15,696 nucleotides of DNA from Methylococcaceae bacterium (lineage in GTDB: Bacteria > Pseudomonadota > Gammaproteobacteria > Methylococcales > Methylomonadaceae). Positions 1 through 7,237 of this stretch are shown piece by piece. Under the pieces are notes generated by a model. The model was given only the letters and a program-made list of their open reading frames with translations, was not told the DNA's origin and ran no database searches. Both the position numbers and the translations under genes were made by a program. Location of the stretch: assembly GCA_030618325.1 (NCBI GenBank), contig JAUXDP010000040.1, positions 1 to 15,696 on the forward strand, given 5' to 3'. How positions within the stretch are numbered: the first letter of the stretch is position 1; every line of letters begins with the position of its first letter.

Positions 1-1164
1 TACAAAATCCTCTCCCGCTAAATCCTTTTCTTTTGTTAACCTGAATAATTCATCTCGAGCTTGATTTAAATATTGCTGACTCGAACCATCATCCTTAACA
101 TAATTGTTGGCTGCCAATAGCATATTACGGCAGAAATTTGCTGCAACACCTTTCCTTACACAAACTGTATTCCTAAAAAACTTAATAGCTCCAACCTCTG
201 AAATATTCACTAATAATGAGATGGCTTGAGAAATTCTTTGCCGAACACGATACTCATCAAATAATTTAATACTCGGAAGTATCCCGCTAATACTTTTCTT
301 TTCATCAATTTCATTCATAGCTTTACAGTAAGAAATCCCTTTTACATATAGAAGTAAAGTCTGATCTAACATAGATCCAACATCAACTGGTGAATAGGGT
401 GATTTTCTTAATGCCAAACAGCTTTCAATGTATCCAACATCATCGATAGAGAAATAGTTGCCTAGCTGTTGTCGCTCAAGAAAACCCTGATCCCAGGAAG
501 CAATACGAGCAGTAAATCCTGCTACCAGGCTATCTGTTTCATAGGGGTGGAGCCATGTTGTTAAGTCTAATGTATTTTTTGCCAAATTGAGAGCGAAAGT
601 TCGTTGCTCCTCTTCCATCATGGCAGAATCAAAGAGTGATGCTGGAATCGAATGCATTATAGAGTTTAACCTATGTAATAACACTTCATTAAGTTCTTTC
701 CAGTTTAGATTAGATCGGTTAACCTCTGGAAGCTCGGAACAAATTGACCTATCTCCGAATTCAATCCCACATTGCTTACTTTCAAATGTAAAAAATTTTT
801 TATCTAATCTAGCTAATTTATCCCACGTAATCACTGTGTAATCAATATGAAAAAGTTCCCCAAAGTCATATTCGGACTCCAATTGCATAATCTTCTGGGA
901 GAGTAATAGCTCTTTGATTTTATTTTTAGCGGGGATAGCTACTAAAAATTCAATATCACTAAAAAGACGAACCTTATCAGAATGAATTACCCACGACAGC
1001 TCTCCTCTAGCAGTACTGCCCACAAGCAGGACACCAAAATCTAGATCCGAAAAAATAGCACAAACATATTTAAAAAAACGGCTTACTACTTCACAAAGTT
1101 CAGAAGGATATTCAAAACTTTCGAGTTTTTTTACTGCTCCATCTAATGTTATTTTATTATTCAC
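1..1164 (-). CDS. Nucleotidyltransferase-fold protein, C-terminus cut by window edge
   Basis: The minus strand is open without a stop from a GTG at 1164 to the left edge, giving 388 residues of an incomplete protein. Near the N-terminus it carries a DNA-polymerase-beta-type nucleotidyltransferase signature: GSTARGE at residues 49-55, then SDIEFLV with acidic residues D70 and E72, and a third acidic residue D108 in HIDYTV. These match the family pattern of a Gly-Ser loop followed by two metal-binding acidic residues and a third one further on. The spacing between the GS and D-x-E motifs is longer than usual, so there is an insert. The roughly 270 residues that follow look mainly helical and are not recognised. 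The start lies 26 bp after the phosphodiesterase gene's stop, implying one operon; its ribosome site is weak. An in-frame stop just upstream excludes a much longer N-terminus. Substrate unknown: it could transfer a nucleotide to a sugar phosphate, alcohol, protein or RNA. Confidence 0.8.
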   Translation of the reverse strand, partial: MNNKITLDGAVKKLESFEYPSELCEVVSRFFKYVCAIFSDLDFGVLLVGSTARGELSWVIHSDKVRLFSDIEFLVAIPAKNKIKELLLSQKIMQLESEYDFGELFHIDYTVITWDKLARLDKKFFTFESKQCGIEFGDRSICSELPEVNRSNLNWKELNEVLLHRLNSIMHSIPASLFDSAMMEEEQRTFALNLAKNTLDLTTWLHPYETDSLVAGFTARIASWDQGFLERQQLGNYFSIDDVGYIESCLALRKSPYSPVDVGSMLDQTLLLYVKGISYCKAMNEIDEKKSISGILPSIKLFDEYRVRQRISQAISLLVNISEVGAIKFFRNTVCVRKGVAANFCRNMLLAANNYVKDDGSSQQYLNQARDELFRLTKEKDLAGEDFV

Positions 1165-1190
1165 TAGTGACTTAAGGGGCTGTGACTTTG

Positions 1191-2303
1191 TTATGAAGCC
1201 TTGCTACATTGTGTTACAAGATCATATATGTCTGACGCTTTAACACAATCAATATCACTGGTTATGATATTACTAATAAGAGTTCCTTGCTGGCTTTCCA
1301 AAGCTGGATCATATCCATGCATAGCCTTGCAAATTATACTTCCGAAAAATGATGGTGAAAACATTTTCCCTTCATCTAGAAGAAAGATAATATCACCATG
1401 CTCACTATTTTTTAAACCATAAAACTCTCGTTCAGTATTATCTAGAATATGACCTTGCTTTACTTCATTAAACGCATTAATCAATTTAGTTTTAAGCTTT
1501 TTATTATTTAACCAAACTCTGAAAAAAGTCGCATCTATAAAATAAAAATAAGTATTTTTTCCTGGATCGCCTAATATTTTTCTAATATCAAATGCCACAC
1601 CTTCATCGACCGCGGCCATTCCATGATCTGAAAAAATAAAATAATCAGCCTCCCCTCCATGAGAAATCTTGAATGCTTCAACCAGTTCAATAATATTACT
1701 GTCAATTAATTGAATTTGCTTCTTATATTCTTTGGAGCCTTTCCCATAATAATGCATAATTCCATCTAATTCTGCAGTACTAACAAATAATTTCTTAGGT
1801 TTGTCTCTTTTCACTATATCTTTAGCTCTTCTAAATACCTTTTCATCATTAACGCCAATATCGCTATATAAGACTCTTACAAAATTTAATTCAGATAAAA
1901 ATGTTGGCATTTCGAAAGCATATTCATAAGCAGTAGCACCAGCATTTTTAAGATAGGGCAACACATCAAATGGTATGGCGTAAATTGGTTCGTTAATTAT
2001 CATCCTAACAATTTTATGGATAACTCTATTCATAAAGTTACTAATTGATCCTATCGCCGTTAACAACTTAACAATCAAGGGGGTCATCCACTTAAAATTT
2101 TTCTCCTTATTATAAATCCACTCACAAAAATACCCAACATCATCTGGTTTCAGTTTACCAAATATTTCAGCTTTAACATTAATACTATAACCCACGCCTG
2201 GCGTTACTTTTTTATAAGTATTTGCGCTTAGTTTTGTTGCTAACGATTCAGAATCTTCAAATGGGTATGCATCAACAAATATAACAAGTATTGGCTTGTC
2301 CAC
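1191..2303 (-). CDS. Alkaline-phosphatase-superfamily phosphodiesterase/phosphatase
   Basis: This 370-residue protein of the alkaline phosphatase/nucleotide pyrophosphatase superfamily is expected to hydrolyse a phosphate mono- or diester using two metal ions. The expected metal ligands are visible: D11 (FVDAYP), D180 and H184 (LDGIMHYYG), D226-H227 (FSDHGM) and H329 (MHGYDP). The likely nucleophile is S40 in PGVGYS, with T34 as the alternative. Residues 72-103 form a long hydrophobic or amphipathic helical insert that might touch the membrane; no signal peptide is present, so the enzyme is probably cytoplasmic. It starts at GTG with GGAGAG just upstream and has no in-frame alternative between that GTG and the preceding gene. 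It lies 34 bp after the uridine-kinase-like gene and 26 bp before the nucleotidyltransferase gene. Members of this superfamily occur in glycan gene clusters, but the substrate cannot be read from the sequence. Confidence 0.82.
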   Translation of the reverse strand: MDKPILVIFVDAYPFEDSESLATKLSANTYKKVTPGVGYSINVKAEIFGKLKPDDVGYFCEWIYNKEKNFKWMTPLIVKLLTAIGSISNFMNRVIHKIVRMIINEPIYAIPFDVLPYLKNAGATAYEYAFEMPTFLSELNFVRVLYSDIGVNDEKVFRRAKDIVKRDKPKKLFVSTAELDGIMHYYGKGSKEYKKQIQLIDSNIIELVEAFKISHGGEADYFIFSDHGMAAVDEGVAFDIRKILGDPGKNTYFYFIDATFFRVWLNNKKLKTKLINAFNEVKQGHILDNTEREFYGLKNSEHGDIIFLLDEGKMFSPSFFGSIICKAMHGYDPALESQQGTLISNIITSDIDCVKASDIYDLVTQCSKAS

Positions 2304-2337
2304 TATCTCTCCAATTTCACGTTGTACAGTTAAGTTC

Positions 2338-2961
2338 TTAAGCCCGTAAACTTTTGATTTTAGCGAATATGTTTCTGCTTAACACATTCAAATCTATATC
2401 ACCATTGTTGTTAACCACGTAATCAGCAACATCTTTTTGTTTAACTACAAATTTAAAGTGCATTTTCCGAACAGTTGCTTCATACTGCGATATTACTGAT
2501 TCCACATTTCTTCCGCGCTCTATCGAATCTCTTTTAATTCTTCGAATAAGCCTAACATCATCATCTGCATCTATGTAAATAGAATAATCTACTAACTTAG
2601 ATATTTTTTTATCAAAAAACGAATATAGGCCTTCCAAAAGAATAACGGAACAAGAGGTAGTTAAAGGTTTCTGCTTTCCCCTTCTAGTATGCGTCTCAAA
2701 ACAATAAACAGGAATTTTTACACGCAGCCCTTTTTTTAGATCACAAATATTTTCATATAATAGATTCGTATCGATACTAGAGGGGGCGTCAAAGTTAACA
2801 TTTTCTCTTTCGGTTATAGTCAAATTTGACAAATCTTTATAATAAGAATCCTGTGAAATTAAAATTGCATCACCAGAAAAATGGTCTAATAGTAATGATG
2901 CCAAAGTAGTTTTACCCGACCCACTACCCCCACTAATTGCTATTAACATACATTTATACAT
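2338..2961 (-). CDS. udk: Uridine kinase family P-loop kinase
   Basis: A 207-residue protein with the full uridine kinase layout: Walker A GGSGSGKT at residues 11-18, SQDSYYKD (36-43), NFDAP (56-60), an RRIKRD..ERGR lid region and a C-terminal SQYEATVRKM/ADYVV segment. Udk phosphorylates uridine or cytidine to UMP or CMP with a nucleoside triphosphate as donor, in pyrimidine salvage. Length fits the family (about 210 residues). The first ATG is preferred because an AAGG motif precedes it at normal spacing; a second ATG at residue 5 is possible. Its position at the head of a three-gene group with a phosphodiesterase and a nucleotidyltransferase, downstream of nucleotide-sugar genes, suggests a specialised paralogue serving that pathway rather than ordinary salvage. 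That role is inference, and the family also contains kinases acting on other small alcohols. Confidence 0.85.
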   Translation of the reverse strand: MYKCMLIAISGGSGSGKTTLASLLLDHFSGDAILISQDSYYKDLSNLTITERENVNFDAPSSIDTNLLYENICDLKKGLRVKIPVYCFETHTRRGKQKPLTTSCSVILLEGLYSFFDKKISKLVDYSIYIDADDDVRLIRRIKRDSIERGRNVESVISQYEATVRKMHFKFVVKQKDVADYVVNNNGDIDLNVLSRNIFAKIKSLRA

Positions 2962-3132
2962 GAAAACCTTCGTTGGATAATTTGATTAAAATGAGAGTGA
3001 TCCCCATATAGGTTCTGCTCCTTAGTTAGGCATTCGCGCATATACTTCATTATCTTAAAGCATAGATCCTACACCACTAACTATTTTAGTTTTATCAGTA
3101 CAACAGCACTATACCAGCATCAATAGCAATTT

Positions 3133-3163
3133 CCCCTCTTCCTTCTCTCGCTTGGAGAGGGAG
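3133..3163. repeat. Imperfect hairpin repeat after ugd
   Basis: Arms CCCTCTTCC (3134-3142) and GGAGAGGG (3154-3161) pair with one bulged base, starting four bases beyond the ugd stop codon. The arms are a degenerate version of the perfect CCCTCTCC/GGAGAGGG hairpin at 4615-4634, so both may be copies of one dispersed intergenic element. No U-run follows on the minus strand, so it is not a convincing intrinsic terminator, though it could protect the ugd 3' end. The rest of the 204-bp gap (2962-3165) shows no gene and no clear promoter. Confidence 0.5.
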
Positions 3164-3165
3164 AA

Positions 3166-4470
3166 TTATCTTCCTACACAGTAATAATCAAATCCTATAT
3201 CTTCCATCAATTTGGATTCATACACATTTCGTAAATCAACAAATACATTGCCTTTCATTATTGACTTTACCTTCTTTAAATCTAGCCCCCGATATTGATT
3301 CCATTCGGTCATAAGTACAATGGCATCAGCCTTTTCGCAAGCTTCATCAATTGAAGAGCAATAGGATATATTTTCTGGTAATAAAGGTTTGGCCTCTTCC
3401 ATTGCTTCAGGGTCATGTGCTTTGATTGTTGCACCTTTATCCAGTAAAGCTGGCAAAATAGCTAAAGCAGGAGCATCGCGCATGTCATCAGTTTCTGGTT
3501 TAAATGCTAGCCCTAGCACAGCAATCGTTTTACCTGATTCCGAACCACCAAGTGCCTTTCGAATTTTACTTACCATGCTGGCCTTTTGAGCTGCATTGAC
3601 TTCGACTACTGACTCAACAATTCTGCTGGATACCCCATGCTCCTGGGCTATTCTAATTAACGCAAGTGTATCTTTAGGAAAACAGGATCCACCATAACCG
3701 GGACCTGCATGAAGAAACTTTTTACCAATTCTTCCATCTAATCCCATACCTTTGGCTACGGCATGTACGTCAGCACCTACTTTTTCGCATAACATGGAAA
3801 TTTCGTTGATAAAACTAATTTTTGTTGCAAGAAAGGCATTGGCAGCATATTTTATCAATTCCGCACTTTCAAGATCAGTTACTAAAATCGGTGCTTCAAT
3901 CAAATTTAATGGGCGATACAATTCCCTAAGCCGCTCTTCTGCTCTGTCACTTTCCAGTCCCAGGACAACGCGATCAGGACGCATAAAATCACTAATCGCC
4001 GAACCTTCTCTTAAAAACTCTGGATTCGAAACCACATCAAAATCAGCATTAGGATTTGTATCTCGTATCACTCGCTTAACCTGTCTTGCCGTACCTACCG
4101 GAACGGTTGACTTATCAACTATAACTGTATACCCCTTCAAATGAACAGCGATTTCTTCGGCAGCTTGATAAATATATTTTAAATCAGCATGCCCATCACC
4201 ACGCCGCGTAGGTGTTCCGACTGCTATAAAAATGATATCGGCGTTGCTGATAGCCTCTTGTAAGTCCAAGCTAAAACTAAGCCGACCAGCCTTGACATTT
4301 TTTTCAACCAACGCGTCCAAACCGGATTCATAAATGGGAATACCACCCGCATTTAATTTTTCAATTTTAGTTGCATCCTTATCGACACAAACCACATTTG
4401 CGCCGAACTCGGCAAAACAGGCCCCTGAAACCAGACCCACATATCCTGAGCCAATCATTACCACATTCAT
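3166..4470 (-). CDS. ugd: UDP-glucose 6-dehydrogenase
   Basis: A 434-residue UDP-glucose/GDP-mannose dehydrogenase family enzyme of the single-chain bacterial UDP-glucose type. It oxidises UDP-glucose to UDP-glucuronate with two NAD+ in the cytoplasm, supplying acidic sugar for capsule, exopolysaccharide or lipopolysaccharide. Visible are the N-terminal NAD-binding loop GSGYVGLVSG (residues 7-16) with the ribose-binding acid D30, the GTPT stretch at 85-88, K207 in LIKYAANA, and the catalytic cysteine C263 in GPGYGGSCFPKDT. The C-terminal UDP-binding domain (VLGLAFKPETDDMRDAP) is complete. Full length for the family. It starts at ATG 4470 with a weak purine-rich ribosome site. A 441-bp gap separates it from fcl upstream, so it may have its own promoter. 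GDP-mannose dehydrogenase is less likely, because the best resemblance throughout is to Ugd. Confidence 0.96.
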   Translation of the reverse strand: MNVVMIGSGYVGLVSGACFAEFGANVVCVDKDATKIEKLNAGGIPIYESGLDALVEKNVKAGRLSFSLDLQEAISNADIIFIAVGTPTRRGDGHADLKYIYQAAEEIAVHLKGYTVIVDKSTVPVGTARQVKRVIRDTNPNADFDVVSNPEFLREGSAISDFMRPDRVVLGLESDRAEERLRELYRPLNLIEAPILVTDLESAELIKYAANAFLATKISFINEISMLCEKVGADVHAVAKGMGLDGRIGKKFLHAGPGYGGSCFPKDTLALIRIAQEHGVSSRIVESVVEVNAAQKASMVSKIRKALGGSESGKTIAVLGLAFKPETDDMRDAPALAILPALLDKGATIKAHDPEAMEEAKPLLPENISYCSSIDEACEKADAIVLMTEWNQYRGLDLKKVKSIMKGNVFVDLRNVYESKLMEDIGFDYYCVGR

Positions 4471-4603
4471 AATCTTTCTTTTAAACCTTTTCTTTTGTTC
4501 AAAGACATTTCTAATGTAACTATTAGTTCAACACAACAGTTTATGCAATATAAGTTTTGCTAGGTATCCTTATCACACATTAAACTAAAGTTTTTTAATA
4601 TCT

Positions 4604-4635
4604 CCTCACCCCAACCCTCTCCATCAGGAGAGGGG
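4604..4635. repeat. Perfect intergenic hairpin repeat (CCCTCTCC/GGAGAGGG)
   Basis: Arms 4615-4622 and 4627-4634 are exact reverse complements (8 bp) around an ATCA loop, preceded by CCTCACCCCAA at 4604-4614. The 'CTCACCCCAACCCTCTCC ... GGAGAGGGG' form resembles a short dispersed palindromic repeat common in intergenic DNA of many proteobacteria. A degenerate relative lies at 3133-3163. It is probably non-coding and mobile or amplified in the genome; the copy number cannot be seen here. Confidence 0.6.
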
Positions 4636-4727
4636 CACAAGCGGCAAAATTTGATGTGCGAACACTATAATAGCTCACCATGCTCAAATCTATCTATGAA
4701 GAAAAGAGGCTAGCACTCTTGTTACCA

Positions 4728-4850
4728 TCATAAATCTGGAAGCCACACAATTTCTTCAGATTTACACTTAAAGTCTAGAAAACTTGATATTGAGAATTCG
4801 ATATTTTTGAAATAGTCGCCGTCACATATCCCTATTCGTACTTTTTCCAT
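4728..4850 (-). CDS. Doubtful 40-residue ORF or gene remnant
   Basis: An ATG at 4850 opens a 40-codon frame ending in TGA at 4728, encoding a peptide that begins MEKVRIGICDGDYF and ends VWLPDL. No convincing ribosome site precedes it. It has ordinary amino-acid composition with a hydrophobic strand-like start, as if it were the first part of a larger protein, and could be the N-terminal stub of a decayed gene between fcl and ugd. It resembles nothing I can name, and a chance frame is equally possible. Confidence 0.22.
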   Translation of the reverse strand: MEKVRIGICDGDYFKNIEFSISSFLDFKCKSEEIVWLPDL

Positions 4851-4911
4851 GTCATTATTGTAGTGCAAATTATAACTCAAACCACTATACCTAGCCCACT
4901 AATTTTCTTTT

Positions 4912-5865
4912 TTATGCTTGCTGAACATACCATTGGTAGGTTTGGGCAACTCCATTCTCCAGACTTGTTTTAGCCTTCCACCCAAGACTATTTAATAAAC
5001 TAACATCCATAAGTTTCCGAGGGGTACCATCCGGTTTGCTACTATCAAACTCAAGTTCACCTGAAAACCCCACCTGGTTCTTAACCAATTCCGCTAATTC
5101 TTTGATACTGATATCATCTCCAACCCCAAGATTGACGATCTGGTCACTTGAATAATTCTCCATTAAAAAAACTGCAGCATCAGCCATATTATCGACGTAA
5201 AGAAATTCTCTTTTCGGACTGCCCGACCCCCAGATAGTAACGCTTTTATCCCCATTAACTTTTGCTTCATGAAACTTTCGAATCAGAGCTGGCAGTACAT
5301 GGGAGTTTTGCAAATCAAAATTATCACCAGGGCCATATAAGTTGGTTGGCATTAGACTGATAGCATCAAAGCCGTATTGTTTCCTGTAGGCCTGACACAT
5401 TTTGATGCCGGCGATTTTAGCGATGGCATACCATTCGTTAGTAGGCTCCAGAGATCCAGTAAGCAAATATTCTTCTTTGAGAGGCTGTGGAGCCATTTTA
5501 GGATAAATGCACGAGGACCCCAGAAATACAAGTTTTTTTACCCCGGCTCGATAAGCGCCATCTATGATGTTGTTCTGTATCACCAAGTTATCATGGATAA
5601 ATTCTGCTGGATAGGTGTTATTGGCGTGTATGCCGCCCACTTTTGCTGCAGCATCAATAACAATGCCGGGCTGTTCTTCGGTATAAAACTGATTAACAGC
5701 CAAGGTGTCTTGTAAATCCAGCTCTTGCCGGGTTCTCATAACCAAGTTGCTGTAACCCTTAGCCTCCAGATTTCTGACTATAGCTGAACCCACCAAGCCC
5801 TTGTGCCCAGCTACAAAAATTTTACTGTTATTTGAAATACTGACTATTTTGACGCTTGCTTCCAT
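4912..5865 (-). CDS. fcl: GDP-L-fucose synthase
   Basis: This 317-residue extended short-chain dehydrogenase/reductase converts GDP-4-keto-6-deoxy-D-mannose into GDP-L-fucose by 3,5-epimerisation and NADPH-dependent reduction. The NADP loop GHKGLVGS is at residues 20-27. The catalytic residues S116 and C118 (GSSCIYP) and Y145/K149 (NEWYAIAKIAG) sit nine residues later than in the E. coli enzyme (S107, C109, Y136, K140), so the protein has a short N-terminal extension. No alternative ATG or GTG lies within that extension. An AGGA motif precedes the ATG at a rather long spacing. It lies 61 bp downstream of gmd, which makes its substrate, so the two are almost certainly co-transcribed and together provide GDP-fucose for a surface glycan. 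Confidence 0.96.
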   Translation of the reverse strand: MEASVKIVSISNNSKIFVAGHKGLVGSAIVRNLEAKGYSNLVMRTRQELDLQDTLAVNQFYTEEQPGIVIDAAAKVGGIHANNTYPAEFIHDNLVIQNNIIDGAYRAGVKKLVFLGSSCIYPKMAPQPLKEEYLLTGSLEPTNEWYAIAKIAGIKMCQAYRKQYGFDAISLMPTNLYGPGDNFDLQNSHVLPALIRKFHEAKVNGDKSVTIWGSGSPKREFLYVDNMADAAVFLMENYSSDQIVNLGVGDDISIKELAELVKNQVGFSGELEFDSSKPDGTPRKLMDVSLLNSLGWKAKTSLENGVAQTYQWYVQQA

Positions 5866-5926
5866 TTTCTATTTTTTCCTAGCTGATATTATCCACTCAA
5901 ATTCTATCTGACAGCACGCTAACTGC

Positions 5927-7015
5927 TTACTCATGATAATTATAAGTTTTATAGCCTTCCCGCTGACATAAATCATCTTTTTCAGCTGCCACCAAATCTT
6001 CTCTAACCATTTCAGCTACCAGCTCAGTAAAACTTATCTGTGGCTCCCAACCAAGTTTCTGTTTAGCTTTGGTAGGATCACCCAGCAACGTTTCAACTTC
6101 TGTGGGTCTGAAATAACGAGGATCAACTGCAACCATACATTTTCCAGTCTGTTGGCAATAGCCTTTTTCTTCGACGCCTTCCCCTTCCCAACGTATTTTT
6201 ATATCAAGCTCTTTTGCCGCCGCATCGACAAAGTCTCTTACTGAATATTGAATACCCGTCGCTATCACAAAATCTTCCGGTTGATCCTGCTGTAGCATCA
6301 GCCATTGCATTTCCACATAGTCTTTTGCATGACCCCAATCTCTTTTAGCATTCATATTCCCCAAATACAAACAATCCTGCAATCCCAGCTTGATTCGGGC
6401 AATGGCGCGGGTTATCTTGCGAGTCACAAAGGTTTCCCCTCTGACCGGGGATTCATGGTTAAACAAGATGCCATTGCAAGCATAGATGCCATAAGCTTCC
6501 CGGTAATTAACAGTAATCCAGTAGGCGTATAACTTGGCCACCGCATAAGGGGATCGTGGATAAAAGGGCGTGGTTTCTTTTTGCGGTATTTCCTGAACTT
6601 CACCATATAATTCGGAAGTGGACGCCTGGTAAAAACGGGTTTTCTTTTCCAACCCCAGCATCCGAATCGCTTCCAATATCCTTAAAGTTCCTAATGCATC
6701 CACGTTTGCAGTGTATTCTGGCGATTCAAAAGAGACTGCTACATGACTTTGGGCACCAAGATTGTAGATTTCGTCCGGCTGAACTTTTTGAATGATACTT
6801 GTCAAATTGCTGGAATCAACCAAGTCACCATAATGTAAAACAAAATTCCGATTTTCGATATGCGGATCCTGGTAAAGATGATCTATCCGATCCGTATTAA
6901 AAGATGAGGCACGGCGCTTTATGCCATGAACGACATAGCCCTTCTTCAATAGAAACTCTGCCAAATAAGCCCCATCCTGGCCTGTAACTCCTGTGATTAA
7001 TGCTATTTTCTTCAT
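5927..7015 (-). CDS. gmd: GDP-mannose 4,6-dehydratase
   Basis: This 362-residue extended short-chain dehydrogenase/reductase converts GDP-D-mannose to GDP-4-keto-6-deoxy-D-mannose, the first committed step to GDP-L-fucose and related 6-deoxyhexoses. The nucleotide-binding loop GVTGQDG is at residues 9-15. The catalytic residues T133 and E135 (STSELYGE) and Y157/K161 (SPYAVAKLY) fall at exactly the E. coli numbering, which supports the ATG at 7015. A good ribosome site (AAAGGATT) lies just before it. It is the first gene of the minus-strand series, and fcl follows after 61 bp. Its promoter must lie in the 259-bp region shared with ntrB, where an NtrC-type palindrome sits about 80 bp upstream of its start codon. 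Confidence 0.97.
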   Translation of the reverse strand: MKKIALITGVTGQDGAYLAEFLLKKGYVVHGIKRRASSFNTDRIDHLYQDPHIENRNFVLHYGDLVDSSNLTSIIQKVQPDEIYNLGAQSHVAVSFESPEYTANVDALGTLRILEAIRMLGLEKKTRFYQASTSELYGEVQEIPQKETTPFYPRSPYAVAKLYAYWITVNYREAYGIYACNGILFNHESPVRGETFVTRKITRAIARIKLGLQDCLYLGNMNAKRDWGHAKDYVEMQWLMLQQDQPEDFVIATGIQYSVRDFVDAAAKELDIKIRWEGEGVEEKGYCQQTGKCMVAVDPRYFRPTEVETLLGDPTKAKQKLGWEPQISFTELVAEMVREDLVAAEKDDLCQREGYKTYNYHE

Positions 7016-7091
7016 AATCCTTTTGTTTTCGATAATTGGGTGTAATGTTAATTTTATCTTTAATACCTAAAAAAATCTCACAAATAAAAAA

Positions 7092-7108
7092 TGCACCACT
7101 TTGGTGCA
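7092..7108. promoter_or_regulatory. NtrC binding site (perfect palindrome)
   Basis: TGCACCA-CTT-TGGTGCA is a perfect 7-3-7 inverted repeat and matches the classical enteric NtrC (NRI) consensus TGCACY-N5-GGTGCA. Its centre (7100) lies about 148 bp upstream of the start predicted from the sigma-54 element at 7222-7237, a typical enhancer distance and close to that of the glnAp2 enhancer. A possible degenerate half-site, TGCATC, occurs at 7126-7131. A TATAAT at 7118-7123 just beyond the box hints at a weak sigma-70 promoter that bound NtrC could block. The lack of a following U-run and the position between divergent genes argue against a terminator. Confidence 0.85.
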
Positions 7109-7221
7109 ATAATGCTTTATAATCATGCATCCTTATGGGTACCGCTTTATCTGCGCCTCAGATATTATTCTTTTTACCAAAAGAAAGCCGATAAACAAAA
7201 CCATTTGGCTCGAGACTTGGA

Positions 7222-7237
7222 TGGCGTAAATATTGCT
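7222..7237 (+). promoter_or_regulatory. Sigma-54 (-24/-12) promoter of ntrBC
   Basis: TGGCGTAAATATTGCT fits the sigma-54 pattern TGGC-N8-TTGC(A/T), with GG at 7223-7224 and GC at 7235-7236 at the required spacing. This predicts a transcription start near 7248, leaving a 27-base leader before the ntrB GTG. With the NtrC palindrome upstream it makes a coherent NtrC-activated, nitrogen-regulated promoter. The AC after TGGC is replaced by GT, so strength may be moderate. Confidence 0.75.

Larger units (their letters stand above)
4471..4911. other. 441-bp gap between fcl and ugd
   Basis: This gap sits inside an otherwise co-directional minus-strand gene series. It contains a perfect hairpin repeat at 4604-4635 and one 40-codon open frame on the minus strand (4728-4850), described separately. 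No RNA gene, transposase remnant or well-formed promoter was recognised, although the AT-rich part next to ugd (4471-4600) could hold one. The gap may be the scar of a lost gene or a repeat insertion. Confidence 0.5.

Noticed and set aside
587..841. 84-codon plus-strand open frame
   Set aside because: It lies wholly inside the long minus-strand nucleotidyltransferase frame, which has clear catalytic motifs; the plus-strand peptide shows nothing recognisable.
3752..4144. 130-codon plus-strand open frame opposite ugd
   Set aside because: It is the antisense shadow of a confidently identified UDP-glucose dehydrogenase; no independent ribosome site or family resemblance.
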